In this document: piece after piece, positions 31,517 to 41,462 of the stretch
Layout of the letters: each line of letters opens with the position of its first letter
Numbering within the stretch: the first letter of the stretch is position 1
NCBI GenBank assembly: GCA_964527735.1
Contig: CAZGPG010000008.1
Span: forward strand, 79,623 to 143,622
DNA length: 64,000 bases
Direction of reading: 5' to 3'
DNA from: JBEBVQ01 sp964527735
GTDB taxonomy: Bacteria > Bacteroidota > Bacteroidia > Chitinophagales > Chitinophagaceae
Position numbers and translations under genes: made by a program
Notes under the pieces: generated by a model
What the model was told of the DNA's origin: nothing
The model's input: only the letters and a program-made list of their open reading frames with translations
The model's database searches: none

Positions 31517-33694
31517 CTACAAATGCTCCTCGATAAACCGCGTCATACGGCGGTACAGGTGCAGCCGCGTAACACCTCCTGAAATACCGTGCGCCTTGTT
31601 GGGATAAAACTCGCTGTCAAAATCCTTATTGTTTTTGATCAGTTCATCCACCAGCATCACCGCATTCTGGAAATGCACGTTATCATCCGCCGTGCCATGT
31701 ATCAGCAGGAACTTACCTTTCAGGCGGCCGGCCATCTTTTCCGGGGCATTCTGGTCATAACCCGATTCATTCTCCTGCGGACGACGCATGTAACGCTCCG
31801 TGTAAATATTGTCGTAATAACGCCAGTTGGTAACAGGCGCCACGGCAATGGCCGTTTTAAATACATCACTCCCCTTCAGGATGCAGATGCTGCTCATAAA
31901 TCCGCCGTAGCTCCAGCCCCAGATACCGATCCTGTCTTTATCCACATACGGCAGTGTACCCAGATGTTTTGCCACAGCGATCTGGTCGTCGCTCTCGTAA
32001 CGGCCGAGCTGCAGGTAGGTCTTCTTTCTGAAGGCTTCTCCCCGGAAGCCGGTGCCGGTGCCGTCGGCACAAACAACGATATACCCTTTGGCGGCCAGCA
32101 TATGATGCCAGAAATAATCGCCGATCGGGAAACGGTCTGCCACCATCTGCGAACCGGGGCCGCTGTACTGGTACATCAGCACAGGATACTTTCTACTTTC
32201 ATCAAAATCCGGCGGCGTGATCACCCAGGCATTCAGCATTACACCGCTGTCGCCGGGGAATTGTGTAAAGCGGATATTTCCCCATACATAATCTTTCATT
32301 TTACGCTCCAGCTCTTTATTATCCTCCAATACGCGCACTACCCTTCCGGCAGCATTGCGCAGATAATACACGGGCACTTTACCCAGGGAAGAATGTTTAT
32401 CGAGGAAATAATTATAACCCGTAACCGGAATGATCTGATGGGTGCCGGCTTCTTCCGTCAGCAGGCGATTCTCCTCCCCATTCCAGCCGGTGACGTACAG
32501 CTTGCGCTGCATCGGGTCCGGTAATGCCGCTGTATAATAAACAAGCTTTCTTTTCATATCCACACCGGTAAGCGCATCCACATCAAAACCACCTTCCGTC
32601 AGCCGGGTAAGCTTTGTCTCCACCCAGTTCCAGCGGTAGAGATGACGGTAGCCGCTCTGCTCGCTGCTGAAGATGAAGGAACGGTTGTCGGGGAGAAAAT
32701 GAAGATCATCATTGATCTCGATATAATAAGGATTGTTTTCCACGTAGATCACTTCAGAGCGGCCGGTAGACGCATCCGCAAGCAGGTATTCAAGTTTGTT
32801 CTGCAACCGGTTCATGCGCAGGATGCACAGCTTGCCGGGATCATGGCTCCATTTGATGCGGGGAATGTACTGGTCGGTTTCCGTACCGATATCGGCTATA
32901 TCCGTATGATCCGTCTCCAGGTCGTAAAACCGGATCTGAACTACAGAATTCGGCGCTCCGGCTTTCGGGTATTTGAATGTATTGGCTTCAGGATAAAGAC
33001 CGGTAAACATTTCCATCGAAAACTGCGGTACCTGCCGCTCGTCAAACCGGTAATAAGCCAGGTATTTCCCGTCCGGCGACCATTCGTAAGCCTGGGTAAA
33101 CTGGAATTCTTCTTCATATACCCAGTCGCAATTACCGTTGATGATCTCATTCTTTTTGCCATCGTGCGTAACGGCGGTTGTTTTACCGGTCTGCAGATCC
33201 CGGTAATAAAGATTATTATCTTTTACAAAAGCGACCTTTTCCCCTTTCGGATCAAAAGCTGCATGAAGCACATGCGTCGTATCGAGCAGCTGCAATGTGC
33301 CGGATTTAATATCATATACATATACCCTGCTCAGGATAGAACGGCGATACACCGCTTTGCGTTCTGTAAATAACAGCATCTTTTTTTCATCTGCACTAAA
33401 AGCATAAGCTTCTACCGTAATCTTGTTGCCATGGTACAGGTGGCGGCTGTTATCGAACAGGTCCTTTTCCTTTTTACCCTTTTCCAGCCCGTAAACCCGT
33501 ATGATCTGACGTTCTCCGTCTTTATCAATTTGCGTATATCTTTTCCCGTCCTGCAATGCATTGAAGCCGGGGACAGACTTTATGCGGAAGGTATGATCCT
33601 TCCATATATCCTCAAGCGTAACAGGTTTTTTATCGGTCTGCGCCGAGGCAAAAAAGGCAGCAAAAAGCAATAACGGTAAAAGCGTTTTTTTCAT
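31517..33694 (-). CDS. S9B dipeptidyl peptidase IV family protease
   Basis: From the MKK start this is 725 residues with a signal peptide (MKKTLLPLLLFAAFFASAQ). An eight-bladed propeller region includes DWVYEEEF, the double-Glu motif that binds the substrate N-terminus. The hydrolase domain has Ser in GWSYGGFMS, Asp in HGTADDNVH and His in NKAHGISGG. It should cleave X-Pro (or X-Ala) dipeptides from peptides in the periplasm. Iterated-word repeats flank it on both sides. Confidence 0.93.
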   Translation of the reverse strand: MKKTLLPLLLFAAFFASAQTDKKPVTLEDIWKDHTFRIKSVPGFNALQDGKRYTQIDKDGERQIIRVYGLEKGKKEKDLFDNSRHLYHGNKITVEAYAFSADEKKMLLFTERKAVYRRSILSRVYVYDIKSGTLQLLDTTHVLHAAFDPKGEKVAFVKDNNLYYRDLQTGKTTAVTHDGKKNEIINGNCDWVYEEEFQFTQAYEWSPDGKYLAYYRFDERQVPQFSMEMFTGLYPEANTFKYPKAGAPNSVVQIRFYDLETDHTDIADIGTETDQYIPRIKWSHDPGKLCILRMNRLQNKLEYLLADASTGRSEVIYVENNPYYIEINDDLHFLPDNRSFIFSSEQSGYRHLYRWNWVETKLTRLTEGGFDVDALTGVDMKRKLVYYTAALPDPMQRKLYVTGWNGEENRLLTEEAGTHQIIPVTGYNYFLDKHSSLGKVPVYYLRNAAGRVVRVLEDNKELERKMKDYVWGNIRFTQFPGDSGVMLNAWVITPPDFDESRKYPVLMYQYSGPGSQMVADRFPIGDYFWHHMLAAKGYIVVCADGTGTGFRGEAFRKKTYLQLGRYESDDQIAVAKHLGTLPYVDKDRIGIWGWSYGGFMSSICILKGSDVFKTAIAVAPVTNWRYYDNIYTERYMRRPQENESGYDQNAPEKMAGRLKGKFLLIHGTADDNVHFQNAVMLVDELIKNNKDFDSEFYPNKAHGISGGVTRLHLYRRMTRFIEEHL

Positions 33695-33719
33695 AATCAT
33701 CAAATTAATGTGATGGGTT

Positions 33720-33780
33720 AATGTGTTGAATGTGTTAAATGTGGGGAATGTGATAACACATTTGTCACATTCAACACATT
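33720..33780. repeat. Iterated-word inverted repeat upstream of the DPP-IV gene
   Basis: The arms at 33720-33734 and 33766-33780 are perfectly complementary over 15 bases (AATGTGTTGAATGTG). Further copies of ATGTG lie in the loop. Confidence 0.8.
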
Positions 33781-33869
33781 TTCAAGCAAGATTGGCTAAT
33801 TCAAAATCAAAAATAGCGCCTTCAGTTTACGAAAGGAAATAATACAAGGGGGATTATAAACGGGATTTT

Positions 33870-34172
33870 TTAATAATCAATGCTGGCCTGGATGCCACGG
33901 TCAATGAGCGCTTCGGCTTGCGGACGGAGTATATCAAAGCTTCCTTTTTTAACGCCATATTTACCCTGATGATGGATGATCAGCGCACATTGTTCGGCCT
34001 GCTGGGGCGAATGACCGCAGATATCGATCAGTGATTCAATCACATGGTCGAATGTGTTTACATTATCGTTCCAGACGATCAGGTTATGCAACTGATCTTC
34101 CAGCACCGCTATATCCGTATTTTGCTGTTCTTTCCATTGAGTCCCCGGAAGATCAGATCGTACAGCATTCAT
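33870..34172 (-). CDS. clpS: ATP-dependent Clp protease adaptor ClpS
   Basis: From the Met at 34172 this is 100 residues, the family length. The core LIVWNDNVNTFDHVIESL, the helix QQAEQCALIIHHQGKYGV and the closing strand match ClpS. It delivers N-end-rule substrates to ClpAP. The start choice is supported by the TAGCTTTG promoter box 19 bases upstream; longer N-terminal readings would include the promoter. Confidence 0.93.
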   Translation of the reverse strand: MNAVRSDLPGTQWKEQQNTDIAVLEDQLHNLIVWNDNVNTFDHVIESLIDICGHSPQQAEQCALIIHHQGKYGVKKGSFDILRPQAEALIDRGIQASIDY

Positions 34173-34190
34173 ATATTCAACTGTTTTGCA

Positions 34191-34198
34191 CAAAGCTA
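34191..34198 (-). promoter_or_regulatory. -7 box of clpS
   Basis: On the minus strand this is TAGCTTTG, an exact TAnnTTTG, 18 bases before the start codon at 34172. Confidence 0.6.
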
Positions 34199-34230
34199 AT
34201 AATAATATTTCGACTGTTGACACTACCCTG

Positions 34231-34869
34231 TCAATCTGCCAACCCCAACTCCAGTGCTTTTTTTATCAGACTGGCCATATTCTTCACCTCCAGTTTCATG
34301 AAGAGATTGGTACGGTAATATTCCACGGTACGCAGGCCGATGAACAGTTTCTCCGATATTTCCTGGATGGTATCTCCGGCTACCGTAAGCCTGAGGATTT
34401 CCTGTTCTCTCGGCGTGAGCGTAGGTTTTAATGCCGCTTCTTTTTTCATCCGGGAGGTAAACTCGTCCAGCTTTTCCGCCAGCGCAGGATCCGTAAATCT
34501 TTCACCGTTATAAACCGTTTCAATGGCTTTGATCACCATTTCCGGGTCCGTATTTTTCAGCAGGTAACCGGATACACCCAGACGGAACATATTGTGGGCA
34601 TAAAAAGTACTGTTCAGGTTGGTCAGCACCAATATCCGGATACCGGGATATTTCTTCAGGATGACCGGCGCCAGCTCGTCTCCCGTTTTACCAGGTAACT
34701 GGATGTCGAGCAGCAACACATCCGGCTGCTCCTGCCGGAGTCCTTCCAGAAGTGCCTCTCCGGACGGGTAAGTGCCGGCCAGGGTTATGTGGGGATATAC
34801 GGGGAGCATATTCCGTAATCCGCCGATGATCATCGGGTGATCATCCGCTATGGTGATGCGTATGTTCAT
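34231..34869 (-). CDS. NarL/LuxR-type response regulator (module 2)
   Basis: This is a 212-residue protein from the MNIRITIADDHPM start. D55 in LLLDIQLPGKTGDELAPV is the phosphorylation site, with the Lys in YLLKNTD. The helix-turn-helix is TPREQEILRLT...IQEISEKLFIGLRTVEYY. The receiver is nearly the same as that of module 3 over LLLDIQLPGKTGDELAPVI, so the two are recent paralogs. It overlaps the kinase gene by 29 bases and is the second gene of the pair. Confidence 0.95.
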   Translation of the reverse strand: MNIRITIADDHPMIIGGLRNMLPVYPHITLAGTYPSGEALLEGLRQEQPDVLLLDIQLPGKTGDELAPVILKKYPGIRILVLTNLNSTFYAHNMFRLGVSGYLLKNTDPEMVIKAIETVYNGERFTDPALAEKLDEFTSRMKKEAALKPTLTPREQEILRLTVAGDTIQEISEKLFIGLRTVEYYRTNLFMKLEVKNMASLIKKALELGLAD

Positions 34870-36811
34870 GATTGGCCCGGGGTATTTTCCTGATATCAAG
34901 CTCAATATACGCGGTAGTTCCCATTCCCGGAGCAGATTCAATAGAAAAATATCCGTTCAATGTCCGCACCCGTGTTTCGATGTTTTGCAGACCAAGCCCT
35001 TTTCCCTTCTGCCGTTCAAACCCCACTCCGTCATCTTCGACCGATATGTACAGGATATCACCTTTCCGCCGGATCTGGATGTCGGCTCTTGCGGCATGAG
35101 CATATTTGACGGTATTCTGCATCAGTTCCTGGATGATTCGATAAAGGGAAAGCTCTGTGCTTTTATCAAGCTGCTCAATATCGCCCTGGAACTGCAGGGT
35201 GATCCGGAGCTTATCTGCACCTTCCAGTTGGGCACAGTATAGCTGCAGCGCTTCGGGCAGGGTGTGCTTCAGCAAAATGTCGGGCATGAGGTTGTGGGCG
35301 GTTTTATGGATTTCCGTACCCATCTGGTACAGCATGTTCATAATGCTTTCGAGGTCTTCCGGCAGGGATGTCTTTCCCGGTTGCTTCTGAATGGTTTTCA
35401 GGTTCATTTTGATCCCCGTCAGCATACCGCCAATACCATCGTGCAGTTCCCTCGATATACGGCCCCGTTCTTTTTCTTCACCGGTCATCATAGCCTTCAG
35501 CCGTTCGATCTCCCGGTCGCGCACTCCGATTTTCTGCCGGTACCGGTATAGACCCAGCAATACAGCGCCCATCAGCAGGACGCTACCCGTGATGATACCG
35601 ATCAGTGTGTTTTTTTGTGACAGGCTTTTTTCCTGCCGGATGATCTGCAGTTCTTTTTGTGTAAGCTCATTGTTTTTTTGTGCTGTCTCATATTTTATCT
35701 CCAATTCCTTGATCATACGCAGCTTTTCCACATTTAACATACTGTCTTTTTCCTGCTGGTACATGCGCTGGTATTTGAGCGCCCTGGGGTACGCTCCTGT
35801 GGCTTCATACAGTGCAGTAAGTGTGGCATATGCCTGATCTTTTGCTCCCGGCATACCGGTCTGGTCAGCTTTTTCCAAAGATGACAGTAAGATTTTTTCA
35901 GCAGCTTTGTAGGATTTAAGATGGAATAAGGCCGTTCCCAGATGATAACCGGGTGTAATAGATCCGTAATAAGGATGTGTCACGCTGCTTTTCTCCAGGG
36001 CCCGCTGAAAATAATCCGCTGCTTGCCGGTATTCCCGTCGCTGCATTAACAATTCACCGATATTGGTCAGGCATGTTTGTGCCATGCTTGTATACCCCTT
36101 TCGGGTGGCCAGGGCAAGCCCCGACCGGAAGCATCGTTCAGCGCTGTCCGTTTTCCCTAAAGCTGCATAAGCGCTGCCTTTATTGATATACGATGCAGCC
36201 ATGGCAGTGGTATTGTTCCTGACCCGCCCGATTTCCCCCGACAGCCCGGCATGCAGCAGTGCCTGCCGGGGATTGCCGAATTGCATCTGGAGAGAGGCCA
36301 GATTGTTATGTATACTGGCGATAAGGCTCATATGCTCCGGCCTGTTTTTCTGTAACAATGAAAGCGCTTTATAGTAACATTCATTTGCGTTGGTGTACAC
36401 ACCTTTTTGATGCCAGCTGACGCCCATATGCAGGTAGAGGGTAGGCAGGGCTTTGGAAGACGTTCCTGCTCTCAGGCAGAAGGGGAATGCTTCCCGGTAA
36501 CAGGCAAATCCCTGCTCATAGTCGCCCAGGTCGGTGGCTACAAGCCCTGCATGTGCCAGCGCCAGGCCGGTACCGGTTTCGAAACCTATGGCCCGGCTGA
36601 CCCGTTCAGCCTCACGAAACAACTTCAGCGCGCTGTCCGGCAGTCTGTATTGCAAGGGCATACCTCTCCTGATCAGATCATATACCTGCATAGTGTCTTC
36701 CGTATATGCGGGGTAATGCAGAGAGGGCTTTTCCTGTGATGCGACGTTTCCCCGGCCAGAGAGGAAAAAAGTCACAGTGAGGAACAAGGCCGACAGCAGT
36801 AGTCTGTTCAT
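34841..36811 (-). CDS. TPR sensor histidine kinase (module 2)
   Basis: From the MNRLLLSALFLTV start it is 656 residues: signal peptide, six or more TPR units (for example TMYLHMGVSWHQKGVYTNAN-type repeats through residue 350), and one membrane helix (TLIGIITGSVLLMGAVLLGLY). A coiled coil and the HisKA_3 segment with H457 in SRELHDGIGGML follow. The ATPase domain has LMQNTVKYA, VEDDGVGF and KGLGLQNIETRV. It is predicted to sense an extracytoplasmic signal by its TPR part and to phosphorylate the overlapping regulator. It is divergent from the next secreted protein gene, 165 bases away. Confidence 0.93.
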   Translation of the reverse strand: MNRLLLSALFLTVTFFLSGRGNVASQEKPSLHYPAYTEDTMQVYDLIRRGMPLQYRLPDSALKLFREAERVSRAIGFETGTGLALAHAGLVATDLGDYEQGFACYREAFPFCLRAGTSSKALPTLYLHMGVSWHQKGVYTNANECYYKALSLLQKNRPEHMSLIASIHNNLASLQMQFGNPRQALLHAGLSGEIGRVRNNTTAMAASYINKGSAYAALGKTDSAERCFRSGLALATRKGYTSMAQTCLTNIGELLMQRREYRQAADYFQRALEKSSVTHPYYGSITPGYHLGTALFHLKSYKAAEKILLSSLEKADQTGMPGAKDQAYATLTALYEATGAYPRALKYQRMYQQEKDSMLNVEKLRMIKELEIKYETAQKNNELTQKELQIIRQEKSLSQKNTLIGIITGSVLLMGAVLLGLYRYRQKIGVRDREIERLKAMMTGEEKERGRISRELHDGIGGMLTGIKMNLKTIQKQPGKTSLPEDLESIMNMLYQMGTEIHKTAHNLMPDILLKHTLPEALQLYCAQLEGADKLRITLQFQGDIEQLDKSTELSLYRIIQELMQNTVKYAHAARADIQIRRKGDILYISVEDDGVGFERQKGKGLGLQNIETRVRTLNGYFSIESAPGMGTTAYIELDIRKIPRANHEHTHHHSG

Positions 36812-36976
36812 GATTTCATAAAATAACAAAAAAATCCGGAAAGGTTCATTGTTCATTAACCCTATACAGTTTACCCATAAAACTATCCGTGAAATCCGAA
36901 AAAGGATATTGCGTGGTACGGTGTTTTTTTGTACGTGTTCAACTTATTGTCAAACAAGTTAACTAAAAAAAGAATT

Positions 36977-39232
36977 ATGAGTATACAAAAATACAAACTG
37001 AAACCGGGTGTTATCCTGGCGTTGTCATGTTTGCTTGGCTTTTCCGTACAGTCGCAGGCTCAGGCGCCCGATCTGATGTGGGCAACGAATATCGGCGGCA
37101 CCGGAACGGAAATAAGCAATGACATAGCTATAGACCCAGCAGGTAACATGTATATTGCCGGCTATTTTGCCAGCGACGCTATAGATTTTGACCCGCTCGG
37201 AGGAACGGGCGTCATATTATCAACCAAGGGAGGGGATGATGGGTTTATATCAAAAATGGATCCCAATGGACACCTTGTGTGGGTAAAGCAAATAGGCAAT
37301 ACCGGCACCTCCGGTACGGAAGCAGTCTTGGCGATTGCCCTGGATGACACAGGGAATGTCTATGTTACCGGCTATTTTAACGGCACTGCGGATTTTGATC
37401 CCGGCACCGGCGCTGCTGATACATTCTTTATGACACGGACAGGAACCAGTAATAACAATGACATCTTTGTACTGAAGCTGGATAATAACGGCAACTTTGT
37501 CTGGGCGGTTTCTATGGGCGGAACCGGAAATGAACGGGGGCTTGCTATGGATGTAGACAGAGCCGGCAATGTGTATGTGGCGGGAGCGTTTAACACACCC
37601 AGTCCCGGCGCCTTTTTCGGCACTGTCGACACGCTGATCACTACCCGCAACGCTGCGGGAACGAGCAATAGTGTAGATGCGTTTATATGCCGGGTAAATG
37701 CCTCAGGTGATATATCCTGGGTTAAACAGATCGGAGGATATGGAGCCGACGCCCTGAACGGCGTGGTTGCCGATGATTACGGAAATGTTTTTATCACAGG
37801 TGGATTTGTAGATACAGCGAGATTTGGCGATGCTTATACCCTTATAGGAAATCCCGGCAATAACCAGGACGGATACGTTGCCCGGATGGATGCTGCTACG
37901 GGTAACTTTATCTGGATACACGGGATAGGCGGCCCCGAAGGGGGCGACCGCGGCGAAAAGATCGTTACAGACAATATGGGTCATATATACATCACCGGCG
38001 CTTTCCGGGGGACGGCCAATTTTGATCCTAATGGCAGCTATCCACTTACGGCAACACCTAACAAAGTCGTAGGAGGACAAGAAGTGGATGATATATTTGT
38101 TGCCAAATGGGATACCGCCGGCAATTTTATCTGGACAAACAGTTGGGGTGGAGGAACGGCCGATTATGGGCAAGACCTCGTTTTGGATGGTATAGGAAAT
38201 ATTTATGTGGTATGTGATTATGGCGACACCGTGGACTTCGGGAATTTCAATTTAGCGTCCCTGGGTAATGATGTGGCCATCCTCAAGCTGGATACCGCGG
38301 GTAGCCTGCAATGGGCCGGCGGTGTAGGCGGCAATTCATTTGATCATGTGTATGGTGTGGCTGCAGACGGGTTGGGGAATGTGTATATAACGGGCAGGTA
38401 CCAAAGCCATCTCAATACAGATTTCGATCCGGGACCTGGTGTATTCCCCATGCCCACAACCATGAATGCCGCCGGTACAAGCGGTACTATCGATATGTTT
38501 GTAATGCGATTGTATGCATGTGTCAACGTAGCCGGCGTTACGATCAACGGACCGGATTCCATATGCCCCGGAAACACCTATACTTATGCGGTCGGCCCGG
38601 TACCGGGGGCGGTTTCCTATGAATGGGATTTCCCAGCCAGTTGGACCGTATCCGGATCAGGTAATAGCATGACGGTAACAGTAGACGACAATACAGGGAA
38701 TGTCAGCGTTTCGGTCAACGGCCTTTGTGATACGGCCCTGATAGACATGCCGGTGGTGCTGTCCATGCCCCCGCTCCAGATCACGGTGGATGAAAACATA
38801 CTGGGAACGATCAGTGACGCCTATCTTTCCTGGCAATGGTATAAAGACGGAGCATCCATTGACGGCGCCACAGATCCAACCTATACTGTTTTGGAAAACG
38901 CAACCTATTCCGTTGTCGTAACCGGCCCGGACGGCTGTACCGACTCCGCTGCATATACGGTAACGAATGTATCCGTTTCTGAATTATCGGGCGCCGGCGA
39001 TATCCGGGTTTACCCGAACCCGGCAACCGGTGTGGTGCATATAGATGCTGCGGGCATGGCTTCGGTCAGTGTCAAAGGACTTGACGGCAGAACATTACTG
39101 CTACACAAGGCTACCGGCAACCGTGATATTATAGACATATCCGGACTCATACCCGGCATTTATTTTCTGGAAATAACAGACCATTCCGGAGCACAGATCG
39201 GGCTGGAAAAGTTGGTGAAGACAGCCAGATAA
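36977..39232 (+). CDS. T9SS-secreted SBBP/DFDPG-repeat protein (module 2)
   Basis: From the MSIQKYKLK start it is 751 residues with a signal peptide (GVILALSCLLGFSVQSQAQA). At least eight propeller-type repeats follow with GNVYVTGYFNGTADFDPGTG, GNVFITGGF and GNIYVVCDY signatures. An Ig/PKD-like region starts at INGPDSICPGNTYTYAVG, and a type A T9SS sorting domain (DIRVYPNPATGVVHIDA...SGLIPGIYFLEITD) ends the protein. Its tail region closely parallels the module 1 protein. It is predicted to be a surface protein. A strong terminator follows. Confidence 0.9.
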   Translation: MSIQKYKLKPGVILALSCLLGFSVQSQAQAPDLMWATNIGGTGTEISNDIAIDPAGNMYIAGYFASDAIDFDPLGGTGVILSTKGGDDGFISKMDPNGHLVWVKQIGNTGTSGTEAVLAIALDDTGNVYVTGYFNGTADFDPGTGAADTFFMTRTGTSNNNDIFVLKLDNNGNFVWAVSMGGTGNERGLAMDVDRAGNVYVAGAFNTPSPGAFFGTVDTLITTRNAAGTSNSVDAFICRVNASGDISWVKQIGGYGADALNGVVADDYGNVFITGGFVDTARFGDAYTLIGNPGNNQDGYVARMDAATGNFIWIHGIGGPEGGDRGEKIVTDNMGHIYITGAFRGTANFDPNGSYPLTATPNKVVGGQEVDDIFVAKWDTAGNFIWTNSWGGGTADYGQDLVLDGIGNIYVVCDYGDTVDFGNFNLASLGNDVAILKLDTAGSLQWAGGVGGNSFDHVYGVAADGLGNVYITGRYQSHLNTDFDPGPGVFPMPTTMNAAGTSGTIDMFVMRLYACVNVAGVTINGPDSICPGNTYTYAVGPVPGAVSYEWDFPASWTVSGSGNSMTVTVDDNTGNVSVSVNGLCDTALIDMPVVLSMPPLQITVDENILGTISDAYLSWQWYKDGASIDGATDPTYTVLENATYSVVVTGPDGCTDSAAYTVTNVSVSELSGAGDIRVYPNPATGVVHIDAAGMASVSVKGLDGRTLLLHKATGNRDIIDISGLIPGIYFLEITDHSGAQIGLEKLVKTAR

Positions 39233-39272
39233 CAGTATTGCATACACTGCTCCCGGCTGATATTCCTATACC

Positions 39273-39304
39273 AAATGAGGTTGCTTTTGCGACCTCATTT
39301 TTTC
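39273..39304 (+). terminator. Terminator of the module 2 secreted protein gene
   Basis: AAATGAGGT pairs with ACCTCATTT around a TGCTTTTGCG loop and runs into a T tract (39298-39303). Confidence 0.85.
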
Positions 39305-39306
39305 TT

Positions 39307-39357
39307 TAATGATCAATTGTTAATGATTAATGCGAAATCATTAACAATTGATCATTA
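39307..39357. repeat. Iterated-word inverted repeat
   Basis: Perfect 22-base arms (39307-39328 and 39336-39357) are built from the word TAATGATCAATTGTTAATGA with a 7-base loop. The right side continues with ACCATTAACC. It lies between converging genes. Confidence 0.85.
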
Positions 39358-39412
39358 ACCATTAACCACTATGTGAAATGACTGCTGAAGAAAAAAGACG
39401 CTACACCTCCGG

Positions 39413-40402
39413 TTATGGCATTACCCCTGCATAATGCAGCGCTATCTCATCCATAACCTGCTGCAGTTGAGCAAGATCGCCGGTGGTAACGAGTTGCGAA
39501 CGGAAATGTTTGATATCCGGCAATCCTTTTAGATAGTTGCCGTAATGGCGGCGCATTTCAAGCATACCGAGGGTCTCTCCCTTCCATTGCACAGAGCCGA
39601 GCAGATGCTTGCGGCAGGCGGCAATACGCTCTTCAACAGAGGGTGGCGGTAATATCTCCCCGGTGGCAACGTAATGTTTGATCTCCCGGAATATCCAGGG
39701 GTAGCCGATGGCGGCACGCCCGATCATAATGCCGTCCACGCCGTAACGGTTCCGGTATTCGAGCGCCTTTTCCGGAGTGTCGATATCGCCGTTGCCGAAT
39801 ATAGGTATTTGGATACGCGGATTATCGCGCACCTTACCGATCAGCGTCCAGTCGGCATCTCCTTTATACATCTGGGTGCGGGTACGGCCATGGATTGCCA
39901 GCGCCTGTACGCCCACATCCTGCAGGCGTTCCGCCACTTCTTCAATATTTTTGGTGCTATCGTCCCAGCCCAGACGGGTTTTTACGGTCACCGGCAGGCG
40001 GGTATTCTTTACCACTGCGCGTGTAAGCCGCACCATCAGGTCAATATCCTTCAGCACACCGGCTCCGGCGCCCTTGCATACCACTTTCTTTACCGGGCAT
40101 CCGAAGTTGATATCCAGCAGGTCGGGATTGGTGGCGTCTACGATTTGGGCCGAGAGCGCCATCGCTTCTTCATCTCCGCCGAATATCTGTATACCGACAG
40201 GACGTTCTTCTTCGAATATATCCAGCTTTTTGCGGCTCTTGATCGCGTCGCGGATCAGACCTTCGGAAGAAATAAATTCCGTGTACATCAGGTCGGCGCC
40301 GTGCTCCTTGCATACAATGCGGAATGGAGGGTCGCTTACATCTTCCATAGGCGCCAGCAGCAATGGGAACTCCCCCAGTTCAATATCTCCGATCCTTACC
40401 AT
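39413..40402 (-). CDS. dusB: tRNA-dihydrouridine synthase (DusB type)
   Basis: From MVRIGDIELG this is 329 residues. The FMN barrel start LLLAPMEDVSDPPFR, the catalytic loop INFGCPVKKVVCKGAGAGVL, VKTRLGWDD, IHGRTRTQMYKG, FGNGDI and GRAAIGYPWIF are all as in DusB. It reduces uridine in the D loop of tRNAs with FMN and NADPH. The start is supported by a TAACTTTG box 13 bases upstream. Confidence 0.95.
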   Translation of the reverse strand: MVRIGDIELGEFPLLLAPMEDVSDPPFRIVCKEHGADLMYTEFISSEGLIRDAIKSRKKLDIFEEERPVGIQIFGGDEEAMALSAQIVDATNPDLLDINFGCPVKKVVCKGAGAGVLKDIDLMVRLTRAVVKNTRLPVTVKTRLGWDDSTKNIEEVAERLQDVGVQALAIHGRTRTQMYKGDADWTLIGKVRDNPRIQIPIFGNGDIDTPEKALEYRNRYGVDGIMIGRAAIGYPWIFREIKHYVATGEILPPPSVEERIAACRKHLLGSVQWKGETLGMLEMRRHYGNYLKGLPDIKHFRSQLVTTGDLAQLQQVMDEIALHYAGVMP

Positions 40403-40414
40403 ACAGAAAAACAG

Positions 40415-40422
40415 CAAAGTTA
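40415..40422 (-). promoter_or_regulatory. -7 box of dusB
   Basis: On the minus strand this is TAACTTTG, an exact TAnnTTTG, 12 bases before the dusB start codon. It separates dusB from the pigment genes upstream. Confidence 0.6.
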
Positions 40423-40448
40423 CGGAAATCTGATCGCCGGTATATCAT

Positions 40449-41462
40449 CTACCGCTCCAGATACCAGCAGCTATAATGATCCAGGTAATTATTGATAAAA
40501 ATGATCCGCCGGGCGCCGCCGGATACGGCATCATACATCAGCAGCCCGAGACCAATGGCCGCTGCAGTTGCATATTCCCCGCTCAGGTGCTTAAAACCGG
40601 ACTGAGTGGCTCTTTTGAAATGGTCATTTCTGATATGATCGTACACCCCACTCCACCGTTCATCTCCGTTCATACCGAGCAGTACAAACTCAATTTCATC
40701 TTCCATTACCGGAAGCGAAGCAATAAACTGATCCAGTTGCTGTGTCGTTTCCTGCTCCGTACGGGCGACAAAAAGATGCAGGCTTTTTACATGGAGAAAT
40801 GCCTCTGTCAACGGACGAGTGGTGACCGTAAAGAAACCGGCGCCTTCTCCGGCAACACTTCCCTTCCGGGATTCTTCATATAATGACGTATTGTTAACAG
40901 GATGATCGCAATATATACCACCCCGTTGCATCAGCAGCAGGCTGGTATCCGTAAGCTCGTCAATACCACCGGCCAGTACAACATGTTCCGGATGTTCATT
41001 CAGGTAAAGCCGGGCATTCAGCAGCGCGTGCTCAAAAGAATGACCGCGGTGGACAAATGTGAGGTTGTGACCATTGCAGCCAAGCAGCAGCGCAATCTGC
41101 CCCCCTACGGTATTATGTGTAGATTGTATAAAAGCGGTAGGCGTCAGTTGCTGCTCTTCACGCTCGATCATACGACCGAGGAATTGCTCCGTATCATACA
41201 GGCAGCCCAAAGCCGTACCGACCGACAGAGCATCCGGCACTACAACACCGGATTTCGCCAGGCAGGTTTTGGCAGCCGCTACACCCATCCGCACCGCCTT
41301 GCTCATCCGCCGCAATTGCATCGGCGGGATCAGCCCGGTATAATCCGGTTCCCTGGCTTCCAGGCGGTCGGTATGCCACGATATATCGGCTTTCAGAAAA
41401 TCATCTGCCGCATTACTGCCCGCAGCACAGATCAGCCCCGTCCCGTTGATATACAGATCCAT
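40449..41462 (-). CDS. Ketosynthase-like chain-length-factor protein
   Basis: This 337-residue protein has a thiolase/ketosynthase fold (NGTGLICAAGSN start, STHNTVGGQIALLLGC, VVLAGGIDEL, VAGEGAGFFTV). The three catalytic positions are lost. The TACSSS site reads FVHRGHSF, the HGTGT site reads GMNGDERW, and the GHTLGAAG site reads SGEYATAAAIG. This is the pattern of chain-length-factor partners, which pair with an active ketosynthase. The partner is probably the next gene upstream (41653-42855). The setting suggests aryl polyene or flexirubin-type pigment synthesis. Confidence 0.8.
   Translation of the reverse strand: MDLYINGTGLICAAGSNAADDFLKADISWHTDRLEAREPDYTGLIPPMQLRRMSKAVRMGVAAAKTCLAKSGVVVPDALSVGTALGCLYDTEQFLGRMIEREEQQLTPTAFIQSTHNTVGGQIALLLGCNGHNLTFVHRGHSFEHALLNARLYLNEHPEHVVLAGGIDELTDTSLLLMQRGGIYCDHPVNNTSLYEESRKGSVAGEGAGFFTVTTRPLTEAFLHVKSLHLFVARTEQETTQQLDQFIASLPVMEDEIEFVLLGMNGDERWSGVYDHIRNDHFKRATQSGFKHLSGEYATAAAIGLGLLMYDAVSGGARRIIFINNYLDHYSCWYLER

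Noticed and set aside
39307..39357. Iterated-word hairpin as an intrinsic terminator
   Set aside because: A proper terminator with T tract is already present at 39273-39304, and this repeat has no T tract after its stem.
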